Assembly: GCF_006968745.1 (NCBI RefSeq)
Contig: NZ_CP030118.1
Span: 248,001 to 312,000 of the forward strand
Direction of reading: 5' to 3'
DNA from: Brasilonema sennae CENA114
GTDB lineage: Bacteria; Cyanobacteriota; Cyanobacteriia; Cyanobacteriales; Nostocaceae
DNA length: 64,000 bases
Shown: piece by piece, positions 29,145-37,651 of the stretch
How the letters are laid out: each line of letters starts with the position of its first letter
How positions within the stretch are numbered: position 1 is the first letter of the stretch
The notes under the pieces: model-generated
What the model saw: the letters and a program-made list of their open reading frames with translations, nothing else
What the model was told of the DNA's origin: nothing
The model's database searches: none
Translations under genes and position numbers: made by a program

Positions 29145-29584
29145 CGCCCACTTCCTAATACAAATTGATTTCCGCCTATCGACTTCTGCCTGAAGACAAT
29201 AGCACAACAGTATTGGCGAGCCATTTGAGATCTCCCAAGACCGAAGAGCGCAGGCAGGGAGGCTGTACATGAGCGCAATCTAAAAGTCGGTCAAAGAGCT
29301 TTCATGAATTCCCTTTGGCGTAGACCTTGTTGATTCGCAAATTTTCCTAATATTTCAACTTATCATGACTGGGACTCATTCACATATATCGAATAACATG
29401 AACCTATCCCACTAATATAAAAATGTGGTAATCTATTTTTCAACTCAGAAGAGTGGATCACCTGTTGCCGCAAGGAGGTTCCCACTGTACCTGTACTCAG
29501 GTCAGTGGTGAGAGGAATTGCGGCAACAGGTGAATAGGTTGATGAGTTTTGGTTAAATACTTATAAATTTAAGCGCCGATTTAC
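29145..29584. other. Intergenic region with a long inverted repeat
   Basis: 440 bases between the carbonic anhydrase stop codon (29585) and the SPS-like start, so it would be the leader of the SPS-like gene. Apart from the hairpin at 29458-29533 it is AT-rich and shows no gene. Confidence 0.5.
29458..29533. repeat. 76-base inverted repeat with perfect 16-bp arms
   Basis: Arms TCACCTGTTGCCGCAA (29458-29473) and TTGCGGCAACAGGTGA (29518-29533) are exact complements. The interior can pair further (CCACTG/CAGTGG, ACCT/AGGT), so the whole unit can fold into one long hairpin. It could be a structured RNA in the leader of the SPS-like gene, a terminator for the carbonic anhydrase, or a small palindromic element. 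Confidence 0.75.
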
Positions 29585-30181
29585 TTATAAACCTTTGGCA
29601 CTCATTGCTTGAGCCGTGTTCACTTTCTCAATCAGACGCGAATGAGGAGAGCGTAACCTCATCGTCTCCACTTCCCAGATGTAGCCATGAATTACTACAT
29701 CCTCAGGAATCAAGGGAGAATGTCGCAGCAACTCTACCTGTTTGACGCAAGTTTCATCTACGTCAACAAATGTTTTAATCCATTTAGAAAAAACACCTTT
29801 AGATAGCTTTAATTCAGGTAAAGCAGGATCAATGGATGTCTGGTCTAAATTAATTCCTTTTTTTTCTAAGAAATGACTGATAAACTCTCCAGAAGCAGTC
29901 ATCATGCCGCATTCAGTATGGTTGATGACGATAATTTCTTTAGTTCCAAACAAGTGCGTTGTTAACATGGCAGACCGAATCGCGTCATCTGTCACTACCC
30001 CTCCTGCATTACGGAAAATATGAGCATCTCCTTCTCCAATTCCCAAGGCTTTCTCCACTGGTAAACGCTCATCCATGCAAGCTAATACCCACAGGCGTTT
30101 GTTATTGGGAATTCCCAACTGACGCCGTAGTGCCCAGTTTTTTCTGTCTGATAAATCTTGGTCAACTTTTTGGTGCAACAT
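29585..30181 (-). CDS. Beta-class carbonic anhydrase
   Basis: About 198 residues from the ATG at 30181 (MLHQKVDQD). It interconverts CO2 and bicarbonate. The zinc ligands and catalytic pair of beta-type enzymes are visible: Cys and Asp in VLACMDERL, and His and Cys in INHTECGMM; FRNAGGVVTDDAIRS is also diagnostic. There is no signal peptide in this version and no carboxysome-type C-terminal extension, so a cytoplasmic enzyme is likely. A longer start at 30247 is possible but lacks family character. Confidence 0.92.
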   Translation of the reverse strand: MLHQKVDQDLSDRKNWALRRQLGIPNNKRLWVLACMDERLPVEKALGIGEGDAHIFRNAGGVVTDDAIRSAMLTTHLFGTKEIIVINHTECGMMTASGEFISHFLEKKGINLDQTSIDPALPELKLSKGVFSKWIKTFVDVDETCVKQVELLRHSPLIPEDVVIHGYIWEVETMRLRSPHSRLIEKVNTAQAMSAKGL

Positions 30182-30536
30182 TACTTGAAATTTTATTGAT
30201 AGGAGTGTAACCCTGACGGTGTATTGCGGCGACAACCCCAGTGTCAAACACCAAGGAACGCACTCACGAAAGTAAAAACATTTAGTTATCTTATCTATTC
30301 ATTACAATGTAATCAGCATCACTTATTACAAAATCTGAGTTATAAGATTGTGGAGTTAGCAAATCCGTTAAGTCGGCATCCTCAATCAAACTCCCCTTAG
30401 AATCAATCAGATCTCCTCTGGAATCCCCCAACATTTCAACCAAAGAAAGAACAGGTAGTGATGCATAGTAATGATTTAACTTCGCAGGCTAGCATTGCAG
30501 TGATGAAGGAAATTCCTAATACCTTTCAAACTCAAG
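30182..30536. other. Intergenic region, nothing recognised
   Basis: 355 bases between the S10 peptidase and the carbonic anhydrase, both on the minus strand. A small palindrome (ATTACAATGTAAT, 30301-30313) is the only structure noted. A plus-strand open frame from 30458 runs antisense into the peptidase gene and is not called. Confidence 0.4.
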
Positions 30537-32051
30537 TTACACTGTCGCGTTCTGGTAGAAAGCTTTCATCTGAGCCAACCATGAACAGCGCGATTCATCC
30601 CAACTGTAGAACATATGCCCACCTTGAAAATATTTCACACTCAGATTGGGACGAATTTCTGGATTTAATTTCATCAGATCCGCCAGATGCTTTGAGGCAA
30701 AATAATGAGTAACCAAATCAAACAATCCATGAGCAATGTAAACTTGCATATAAGGGTTTAAAGCCATCCCCACGCGCAGGTCGTCCACCGACCCTAGAAA
30801 CACCGACCCTAGAAAGCCCTGCTGGAACTCGCTTTTAACATCGAATTTCCAAGCATTGAATGTTTCTAAGTTCAGCAGACGGTAAGACAAGTCGGTTTCA
30901 ACGCCTAATGTGTCCCGCAAGTGACTGTTGATAGCTCCCGTAAACAGGCGATCCAATCCATCAAGAGTGGGATCAGTGCCCTCATAAGTCGCGCGATCGG
31001 GAAAAGGATCGATCGCCGTAATCGAAGCGTCGTACAGTCCCACAATCCGCTCTTCGTCTCGCAGCAGTTCCCTGGCAAAGACTTCAATGCCGACCCTTCC
31101 TGCTTGTTTCTCAACAAGTTTCACAGGCAAGCCAATCAACCCTGCCAGCTGCTGATAGGCAATCTGGCGCTCATCGGATGTCACGGTATCTCCCATTGCC
31201 AGAAGCGGGATCAGTGTTGCGCGGGCAAATCGTTCTGCAGCTGCTATGTGAGCTTGTAAATCCCCAGGTTCCCCTGCCCATTGGACACGATTGTGATGAG
31301 CAGCAGCCGCCGCAAAGGAAGGAATCAGGGTTGCCCAAGCTGTGAGGTTGTAATCACTACCCTCCAGCAAACTGAACTCCAAAGCAGGAGAGATTAGAAT
31401 AGCACCGGAAAGACCTACGCCAAATTCCTGTTGCAGTTTGCTGGCTAACCTGGCAACTCGAAAGCCGCCGTAACTCTCTCCCGCAATAAAGATAGGGGAC
31501 AGCCATCGCTTATGACCAGAGAGAAATCGTTGGATGAATTCTCCCAGTGCTTTCAAGTCTCGCTCGACTTCCCAGAATTCTATCTCTTTGGGTTTATCTG
31601 CCTGCTGAGTATTGGTTTTCTCGCTCTGTTTATCCCGGTCCTCTTTGTCTTGAGGTAAACCACGGCTAAAACCTGTGCCAATTGGATCGATGAAGACCAG
31701 ATCCGTAAAGCTAAGCCAACTTTCGACATTGTCCACCACCCGAACTGGAGGTTTGGGCAGACTACCATTAGCTCCGAAATAAACGCGCTTCGGACCCAAT
31801 GCTCCCATGTGCAGATAAGCGGAAGCTGCTCCAGGTCCACCATTGAAGACGAAAGTTAGCGGTCGTTGCGATGCTTCTTTAACATCGGCTAGATAAGCCA
31901 CATGAAACATTTCGGCAACAGGTTTTTCATCCTCAAACAGGGTTTGCCATTCGGCGATCGCAGTATAGCTGATCTGCTGCTCGCCAAGTGATAGCGTATG
32001 CTGAGTGATACTGGACTTGCGGGTTACGGGTGAGTCAGGAGTTTCAGGCAT
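30537..32051 (-). CDS. S10-family serine carboxypeptidase-like protein
   Basis: 504 residues, alpha/beta-hydrolase fold. The nucleophile is the Ser in AGESYGGFR; the oxyanion-hole region is FVFNGGPGAASAYLHMG and the substrate-binding region FIDPIGTGFSRG. The catalytic His lies in the terminal stretch YFQGGHMFYSW. No signal peptide is visible, unlike eukaryotic vacuolar members, so a cytoplasmic location is likely. It is monocistronic. Substrate unknown. Confidence 0.88.
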   Translation of the reverse strand: MPETPDSPVTRKSSITQHTLSLGEQQISYTAIAEWQTLFEDEKPVAEMFHVAYLADVKEASQRPLTFVFNGGPGAASAYLHMGALGPKRVYFGANGSLPKPPVRVVDNVESWLSFTDLVFIDPIGTGFSRGLPQDKEDRDKQSEKTNTQQADKPKEIEFWEVERDLKALGEFIQRFLSGHKRWLSPIFIAGESYGGFRVARLASKLQQEFGVGLSGAILISPALEFSLLEGSDYNLTAWATLIPSFAAAAAHHNRVQWAGEPGDLQAHIAAAERFARATLIPLLAMGDTVTSDERQIAYQQLAGLIGLPVKLVEKQAGRVGIEVFARELLRDEERIVGLYDASITAIDPFPDRATYEGTDPTLDGLDRLFTGAINSHLRDTLGVETDLSYRLLNLETFNAWKFDVKSEFQQGFLGSVFLGSVDDLRVGMALNPYMQVYIAHGLFDLVTHYFASKHLADLMKLNPEIRPNLSVKYFQGGHMFYSWDESRCSWLAQMKAFYQNATV

Positions 32052-32805
32052 ATTTTAGTAGTTCGGTAACGGGCAGTGCAAACTGGCAGTAGTGCAAAAC
32101 CTTTTCTGGTAATGGTATTTTTGGAGCAAAGGTAATAAAGCTTAACTCATTTTATTGTGTAACGTGAACGAGTGAGCATTTGTCGAGCCATGGGCTCAGC
32201 AAACAACCTTTGTTGAGTTGCTAGCAGATCGCAAAACACATAGTTTTAAACAAATAATATGATGTCCGGCAAATCACCCTTAATATGTCATTGCGAGTGG
32301 AACGAAGTGAAACGTTCGCGCAGCGTGTCCCCTTGGGACTCAGCAATCGCAAGGTTTTTGGGATTGCTTCCCTTAAGTCGCAATGACGGTTATTTGAACG
32401 GACATGATATAAGACTTACAGTGATTCGGTTTTGAGAACGCAGATATAATGAGAAGCTAAAGACGTAAGCTTATAAACGTCTTGAATCCCATTGACTTTT
32501 GTTGATTTCGGAAGTACATATACTTAGGAAAAAAGTTAGGAAGTCTGAAAACTGATAAAAACTGATGCCCTTGAGCGAATAGCATTCTTGCTTGCACAAA
32601 AATTAACTACTACTCAAGAATTTTGTGCTTACCGCCAAACTTTATAATGAAATGGAAGATATTTGCCTTTAGGAACTACCTCACCTCAGCAATTACGCGG
32701 AATTTCAACGAGCTAGTGCACCTGTAAGCCGAAACGATTGACAGTTAATACATAATACATATTAATTATTGGCTAAATGCCATTCGGGTAGAAGGGATCA
32801 TTGGT
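32052..32805. other. Divergent intergenic region with a MITE-like element
   Basis: 754 bases between the S10 peptidase gene and the stressosome operon. It holds the element at 32257-32410; the rest is AT-rich. No sigma-type promoter could be fixed for the stressosome operon. GAAGGGA before the ATG at 32806 is a weak ribosome site. Confidence 0.5.
32257..32410. mobile_element. MITE-like element, copy 1 (ends ATATGATGTCCGG / CGGACATGATAT)
   Basis: Terminal inverted repeats are ATATGATGTCCGGCAAAT and the complement of ATTTGAACGGACATGATAT. The interior carries a REP-like unit (CATTGCGAGTGGAACGAAG ... GTCGCAATGAC). Copy 2 with nearly the same ends but an unrelated interior is at 46760-46886. No open frame inside. 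Confidence 0.6.
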
Positions 32806-33672
32806 ATGGGCTTGAGCAACGCAAGTAAAATTTCACAGGTTATTGAAAAATACGAAGCGGATTTGTTAGCTGATTGGATTCAAACGCTCATGGCTAACAA
32901 TACTCGCAGAGGTTTGCTCAAAGAGACAGAACTAAAACAGGAGTGTGGGGAATTCCTCAGTTTGTTCAAAAAGGCGGTACAGTTTGGCAACTTGACAAAT
33001 GTACAATCGTCTGAATGGCGCTCTGTGCGAGAAATGCTAACCAGTATTTCTCGAAGTCGTTCGCAAAAGGGTTTTACACCATCGGAAACGGCTATATTTA
33101 TTTTTTCGTTTAAACAACCTCTATTTACTTGTTTGCGTCAGGAACACATTGAAGATGCAAACGCCCTGGTTCAAGACACTTGGCTTGCCACCACTCTTAT
33201 AGATCAGCTCGGACTGTTAACTATAGAAGGTTACCAAAAGACGCGTGAGGAAGTCATCGTCCGTCAGCAGGAAGAATTGTTGGAACTTTCAACTCCTGTT
33301 GTTAAGCTGTGGGACGGTATTTTAGCTCTGCCGATTATTGGAACTTTAGACAGTACACGCACTCAGGTGATGATGGAATCTCTATTGCAGAAGATAGTAG
33401 AGACAAGTTCAGAAGTTGCCATCATCGATATTACCGGAGTACCAACAGTGGATACACTTACAGCCCAGCACTTATTGAAGACAGTCACCGCAGCTCGGTT
33501 AATGGGTGCAGAGTGCATTATCAGTGGAATCCGTCCCCAGATTGCTCAAACGATTGTTTACTTGGGTGTGGATTTGGCAGATGTGGTGACAAAGGCAAGT
33601 ATGGCAGATGCTTTCCTGCTGGCTCTAAAACGCATTGGGGTAACAATCAGCCGTCCCGAAACTCGGGCTTAG
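32806..33672 (+). CDS. rsbR: RsbR-type stressosome protein (RsbR N-domain + STAS)
   Basis: 288 residues. Stressosome shell protein: an N-terminal helical sensor domain (about 5-150) and a C-terminal STAS domain (about 165-285). The phosphorylation region is conserved: VDTLTAQHLL (T217 aligns with the site known as T205 in Bacillus RsbRA), while the other site falls at GTLDSTRT (S183/T184). It is first in a tight operon with RsbS, RsbT and an RsbX-like phosphatase. The signal sensed is unknown. Confidence 0.88.
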   Translation: MGLSNASKISQVIEKYEADLLADWIQTLMANNTRRGLLKETELKQECGEFLSLFKKAVQFGNLTNVQSSEWRSVREMLTSISRSRSQKGFTPSETAIFIFSFKQPLFTCLRQEHIEDANALVQDTWLATTLIDQLGLLTIEGYQKTREEVIVRQQEELLELSTPVVKLWDGILALPIIGTLDSTRTQVMMESLLQKIVETSSEVAIIDITGVPTVDTLTAQHLLKTVTAARLMGAECIISGIRPQIAQTIVYLGVDLADVVTKASMADAFLLALKRIGVTISRPETRA

Positions 33673-33705
33673 CCCAAACTCGGTAAATAAAAATTAAGAG
33701 ATTTT

Positions 33706-34101
33706 ATGGAACGCATTCCAATACTTAAAATGGGCGAATTTCTTGTGGTAACGATTCAAGTTGATATGCATGATCAGTTGGCGAAATCTTTGCAAGATGA
33801 CTTAACAAATCATATTACTGAAACTCAGGCTCGTGGCGTGCTGATTGATATTTCGTCCTTGGATATTGTGGATTCTTTTATCGGCAGAATCCTGGGGAAC
33901 ATTGCTAAAATGTCCCAAGTTCTTGATGCTCAAACCGTTGTTGTCGGAATGCAGCCAGCAGTTGCCATCACTTTAGTAGAACTGGGACTTTCCTTGACAG
34001 GTATTCGTACCGCCTTAAATGTTGAAAAGGGCATGGCACTTCTACGAGAATCGTTGAAGGCGACTGCTGGAGGAAACGCAGATGGATATGCACGGATGTG
34101 A
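33706..34101 (+). CDS. rsbS: RsbS-type STAS protein
   Basis: 131 residues, a single STAS domain. The predicted phospho-acceptor is S57 in VDSFIGRIL, matching S59 of Bacillus RsbS. RsbS and RsbR build the stressosome core that holds RsbT until stress. Its 3' end overlaps the start of the RsbT gene by 20 bases. It lies 33 bases after RsbR. Confidence 0.9.
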   Translation: MERIPILKMGEFLVVTIQVDMHDQLAKSLQDDLTNHITETQARGVLIDISSLDIVDSFIGRILGNIAKMSQVLDAQTVVVGMQPAVAITLVELGLSLTGIRTALNVEKGMALLRESLKATAGGNADGYARM

Positions 34102-34486
34102 AACCATGGGTATCCAATCCTCACAAGATATGGTTTTGGTTCGTCAGAAGGTGCGGCAGTTTGCTGTCAAACTGGGGTTTAGCTTGGTCGATCAGACAAA
34201 AATTGTCACAGCAGCCAGCGAGCTAGCCCGTAACACATTGGACTACGGAGGCGGTGGAACTGTTAGACTAGAAGCACTTGAATATGGGATGCGTAAGGGT
34301 CTGCAGCTTGTTTTTGAGGATTCGGGACCAGGAATACCAGATATTGACTTGGCACTCAAAGACGGTTACACCACAGGTAGTGGACTGGGTATGGGGCTGG
34401 GCGGTACAAAGCGACTGGTAAACGAATTTGATATTGTCTCCTGTGTTGGTGAGGGTACCCGCGTCACAATTAGAAAGTGGACATAA
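34082..34486 (+). CDS. rsbT: RsbT-type serine/threonine kinase (GHKL ATPase)
   Basis: 134 residues. The switch kinase phosphorylates RsbS and RsbR and then leaves the complex to activate a downstream partner. GHKL motifs are complete: N box ASELARNTLDYG, G1 box EDSGPGIPD, G2 box GSGLGMGLGG. A second ATG eight codons on (MGIQSSQ) is also possible. No RsbU phosphatase follows; instead the operon continues with an RsbX-like phosphatase and hybrid kinases. Confidence 0.9.
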   Translation: MDMHGCETMGIQSSQDMVLVRQKVRQFAVKLGFSLVDQTKIVTAASELARNTLDYGGGGTVRLEALEYGMRKGLQLVFEDSGPGIPDIDLALKDGYTTGSGLGMGLGGTKRLVNEFDIVSCVGEGTRVTIRKWT

Positions 34487-34490
34487 CTAG

Positions 34491-35507
34491 ATGATCACAC
34501 ACACCCTCGCCCTACCAATTGTGGAGCCAAGTCAGGCAGGTGAAGCGCGACGGAGTGCGATCGCCCTAGCAACTCATCTTGGTTTCAACCAAACTGAGCA
34601 GGGAAAAGTTGGTATTGTGGTGACCGAAATAGCAAATAACCTTGTGCACCATGCCAAAAACGGGTTACTCTTGGTACAAGCAATTGCAAAACACAACATT
34701 CATGGTCTAGAAATTCTGGCTTTGGACACTGGACCAGGGATGCGCAATATCAGCGAGTGTATGCGTGACGGGTTTTCGACAAGGGGAACTGCAGGAAATG
34801 GATTAGGAGCAATCAGCCGTCTTTCTAGTTTTTTTGACATTTCTTCTATTCCGGATATAGGGACAGCCATCCTTTGCCACCTCTGGGCTAGTCCCATACC
34901 CACAAATCTATCCTCAGATCATCTGGAGTTGGGAGTGGTTTGCCTGCCAAAACCAGGAGAAGAGGTTTGTGGCGATGCTTGGGCGTGCGAAATCAGTCAA
35001 GAGCGCATTTTAGTACTTGTTGCTGATGGATTAGGTCATGGCTCGCTAGCTGCTCAAGCATCAACAGAAGCTGTGAGAGTTTTTCAAGAAAATGTTCACC
35101 GCAGTCCTCAAGAAATTATAGCAGCAGCGCATCAGGCTTTACGGAGTACACGGGGGGCAGCAGTGGCGATCGCAGAAATCAACTTTGCACATCAATCCCT
35201 TCGTTTCGCCGGAGTAGGTAACATAGCTGGCTCTGTCTTTTGGTCTGGAGGAAAGTACAATCTAGTTTCCTACAATGGAACAGTTGGGTGTGAAGTCCAC
35301 AAAATTAGGGAGTTTACACACCAATGGTATCCTGGTGGACTTTTGATTATGCATTCGGATGGTTTAGGAACCCAATGGCGATTAGAACGGTATCCAGGTC
35401 TGATCCATAAACATCCTAGTTTAATTGCTGGCGTTTTATACCGAGACTTTTTCCGACTTCGCGATGATGTGACTGTGCTGGTTGTCCGTGAGAATGCATT
35501 GCCATGA
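34491..35507 (+). CDS. RsbX-like phosphatase with N-terminal GHKL ATPase domain
   Basis: 338 residues. The N-terminal part (about 10-135) is a GHKL ATPase of the RsbT/RsbW type (VTEIANNLVHHA, ALDTGPGM, GNGLGAISR). The C-terminal part (about 145-335) is a SpoIIE-type PP2C phosphatase with metal-binding Asp in GEEVCGDAWAC, VADGLGHGSLA, HSDGLGTQW and RDDVTVLV. It should dephosphorylate RsbR/RsbS and reset the stressosome. The gene starts 4 bases after rsbT and its stop overlaps the next start (ATGA). Confidence 0.88.
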   Translation: MITHTLALPIVEPSQAGEARRSAIALATHLGFNQTEQGKVGIVVTEIANNLVHHAKNGLLLVQAIAKHNIHGLEILALDTGPGMRNISECMRDGFSTRGTAGNGLGAISRLSSFFDISSIPDIGTAILCHLWASPIPTNLSSDHLELGVVCLPKPGEEVCGDAWACEISQERILVLVADGLGHGSLAAQASTEAVRVFQENVHRSPQEIIAAAHQALRSTRGAAVAIAEINFAHQSLRFAGVGNIAGSVFWSGGKYNLVSYNGTVGCEVHKIREFTHQWYPGGLLIMHSDGLGTQWRLERYPGLIHKHPSLIAGVLYRDFFRLRDDVTVLVVRENALP

Positions 35508-37642
35508 GTACAATTCTCCTCATCTTGGAAATTCGCTACGAGCAAGATGTCGTTTTAACTCGAAAAATGGCACGCGAGGTTGCTCAAGCTTTGGGATTTG
35601 ATGCCCAAGATCAGGCACGTCTTGCCACAGCTGTCTCAGAAATCGCTCGAAATGCCTTTGTGTACGCAAAAGGTGCAATCGTTGAATTTTCGATAGATGA
35701 CGAATCTCCCCAGAATTTATGGATCAGCATACAGGACAAAGGTTCAGGTATTGCTAACTTGAAAATGATTTTAGATGGGCAATTCACATCTAAAACTGGG
35801 ATGGGATTAGGAATTATTGGTGCTCAACGGTTGATGGACACGTTTAAGATAGAGTCGATACCGAACCAGGGCACCCAAGTTTTCATGGGGAAGAGATTGC
35901 CCAAGCGCCTTGAGAAACTGACACCCCAACGCTTGCAACAGATTCAAAATGAGTTAGCAAATCGATCGCCCCAAAATCCGTTTGAGGAAATTCAACGCCA
36001 AAACCAAGAACTCCTCCGCGCAATGGAAGAAATACGCAAGCGTGAGGAGCAGTTAATTTTTCTTAACCGTGAACTAGAAGATACAAATCGCGGTGTTGTG
36101 GCTTTGTATGCTGAACTCGACGAAAAAGCCGATTTCCTACAACGAGCAAATGAACTCAAGACTCGATTTCTCTCCAATATGAGTCATGAGTTTCGCACGC
36201 CGTTAAACTCGATTATCTCTTTGTCTCGGATTTTGCTAGAGCGGATGGATGGTGATTTAACAACAGACCAAGACAAACAAGTCCGGTTCGTTCAAAAAGC
36301 AGCAGAAAGTCTGTTGGATTTAGTTAACGATCTATTGGACTTAGCAAAGGTAGAAGCTGGAAAAACAGTCGTCCATCCCACCCAGTTTGAAGTCACCGAT
36401 TTGTTCGCGACTTTGAGAGGAATGCTGCGTCCCTTGCTTGCTCATAACTCCTCCGTGGCACTGATTTTAGAAGAACCTGTTGGCATTCCAACACTTTACA
36501 CTGATGAAGGTAAAGTTGCTCAAATTCTCAGAAATTTCATCTCCAATGGGCTAAAGTATACTGAACAAGGTGAAGTCCGGGTTGGAGCAATCATGACAGG
36601 TAACACGGTGACTTTTTCAGTAGCCGATACAGGTATCGGAATTGCACCGCCGGATCAAGAGCGAATTTTTGAGGAATTTATTCAAATAGATTCTACACTC
36701 GCAAAAAAACTCAAAGGAACAGGTTTGGGACTACCCCTCTCGCGCAAGCTAGCAGAATTGTTAGGAGGAAGCGTCTGGGTTAATAGTGAATTAAGCAAAG
36801 GCTCAACATTTTTTGCTTCTATCCCTCTGTTTTTTCCTGATTCTTCAGAAGCTTCCTCAATTTCACAACCTACTTGGCAAATCGATCCGAGTCGCCAGCC
36901 CATTTTAGTTGTGGAAGACAATCCTCAAACCATTTTTACCTACGAGAAGTATTTTTACTCTTCTAATTATCAGATGATTTCGGCACGAACACTATCCCTT
37001 GCAAAGCAGGCGCTCAAGGTGAATAAGCCCGTCGCCATCATCCTGGATATTTTGCTAGAAGGAGAAAACTCTTGGGCGTTTCTAGCTGAAACAAAGAGCA
37101 ATGCAGCAACTCGAAACATACCAATTATTGTCAGCACTGTTGTTGATAACGAGAAACAGGCGATGGCGCGAGGAGCTGATGCCTTCTTAATTAAACCTGT
37201 AGATAGATTATTACTGGTGGACAAACTCAATACACTGGTCAAACAGGGCAAGCAACAAAAACTCTTACTCATTGACGACGACTCAACATCCCGGTACGTG
37301 TTAAAGCAACTTTTAGTTACAACTTCTCTGGAGATTATTGAAGCATCGGATGGACATGAGGGCATTCGTTTAGCTCAACTGGAAAATCCTTCCTGTATTC
37401 TTTTAGATCTAACTATGCCTTCTTTAAGTGGTATGCAAGTTCTAGAACAGCTAAAAAGTCATCCTACAACTTGTACTATTCCCGTAATTGTCAATAGTTC
37501 AAAACAGCTGGAAGCCGAAGAAGAAAAGTATCTGGCTGAACGTACCGTGGTCATTCTTTCTAAACAGACTCCAACTGTTGAAGTCGCGATCACCCAACTA
37601 CGAGAAGCCCTCACAAAAGCCGGGTTAACTTTAAATACCTAA
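35504..37642 (+). CDS. Hybrid histidine kinase with an N-terminal RsbT/RsbW-like ATPase domain and two receivers
   Basis: 712 residues. Domain order: a GHKL anti-sigma-type ATPase domain (about 1-130; VSEIARNAFVYA, QDKGSGIA, GMGLGIIGAQRL), a coiled coil (160-215), HisKA with H228 in NMSHEFRTPLN, a second, HK-type HATPase (SNGLKYTEQGE, DTGIGIAPP, GTGLGLPLS), and receivers with D515 (ILDILLEGENS) and D635 (LLDLTMPSLSG). The extra ATPase domain joins switch-kinase and two-component logic in one chain. It overlaps the RsbX-like gene by 4 bases. No membrane segments, so it probably takes its signal from the stressosome; that is inference. Confidence 0.9.
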   Translation: MSTILLILEIRYEQDVVLTRKMAREVAQALGFDAQDQARLATAVSEIARNAFVYAKGAIVEFSIDDESPQNLWISIQDKGSGIANLKMILDGQFTSKTGMGLGIIGAQRLMDTFKIESIPNQGTQVFMGKRLPKRLEKLTPQRLQQIQNELANRSPQNPFEEIQRQNQELLRAMEEIRKREEQLIFLNRELEDTNRGVVALYAELDEKADFLQRANELKTRFLSNMSHEFRTPLNSIISLSRILLERMDGDLTTDQDKQVRFVQKAAESLLDLVNDLLDLAKVEAGKTVVHPTQFEVTDLFATLRGMLRPLLAHNSSVALILEEPVGIPTLYTDEGKVAQILRNFISNGLKYTEQGEVRVGAIMTGNTVTFSVADTGIGIAPPDQERIFEEFIQIDSTLAKKLKGTGLGLPLSRKLAELLGGSVWVNSELSKGSTFFASIPLFFPDSSEASSISQPTWQIDPSRQPILVVEDNPQTIFTYEKYFYSSNYQMISARTLSLAKQALKVNKPVAIILDILLEGENSWAFLAETKSNAATRNIPIIVSTVVDNEKQAMARGADAFLIKPVDRLLLVDKLNTLVKQGKQQKLLLIDDDSTSRYVLKQLLVTTSLEIIEASDGHEGIRLAQLENPSCILLDLTMPSLSGMQVLEQLKSHPTTCTIPVIVNSSKQLEAEEEKYLAERTVVILSKQTPTVEVAITQLREALTKAGLTLNT

Positions 37643-37651
37643 AAAAAAACT

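Noticed and set aside
29458..29533. tRNA or known riboswitch
   Set aside because: No cloverleaf, no T-loop GTTC pattern in the right place, and no riboswitch core recognised; kept only as an unassigned hairpin.
30458..30712. 84-codon plus-strand open frame with an ATG
   Set aside because: More than half is antisense to the S10 peptidase gene; no ribosome site or motif.
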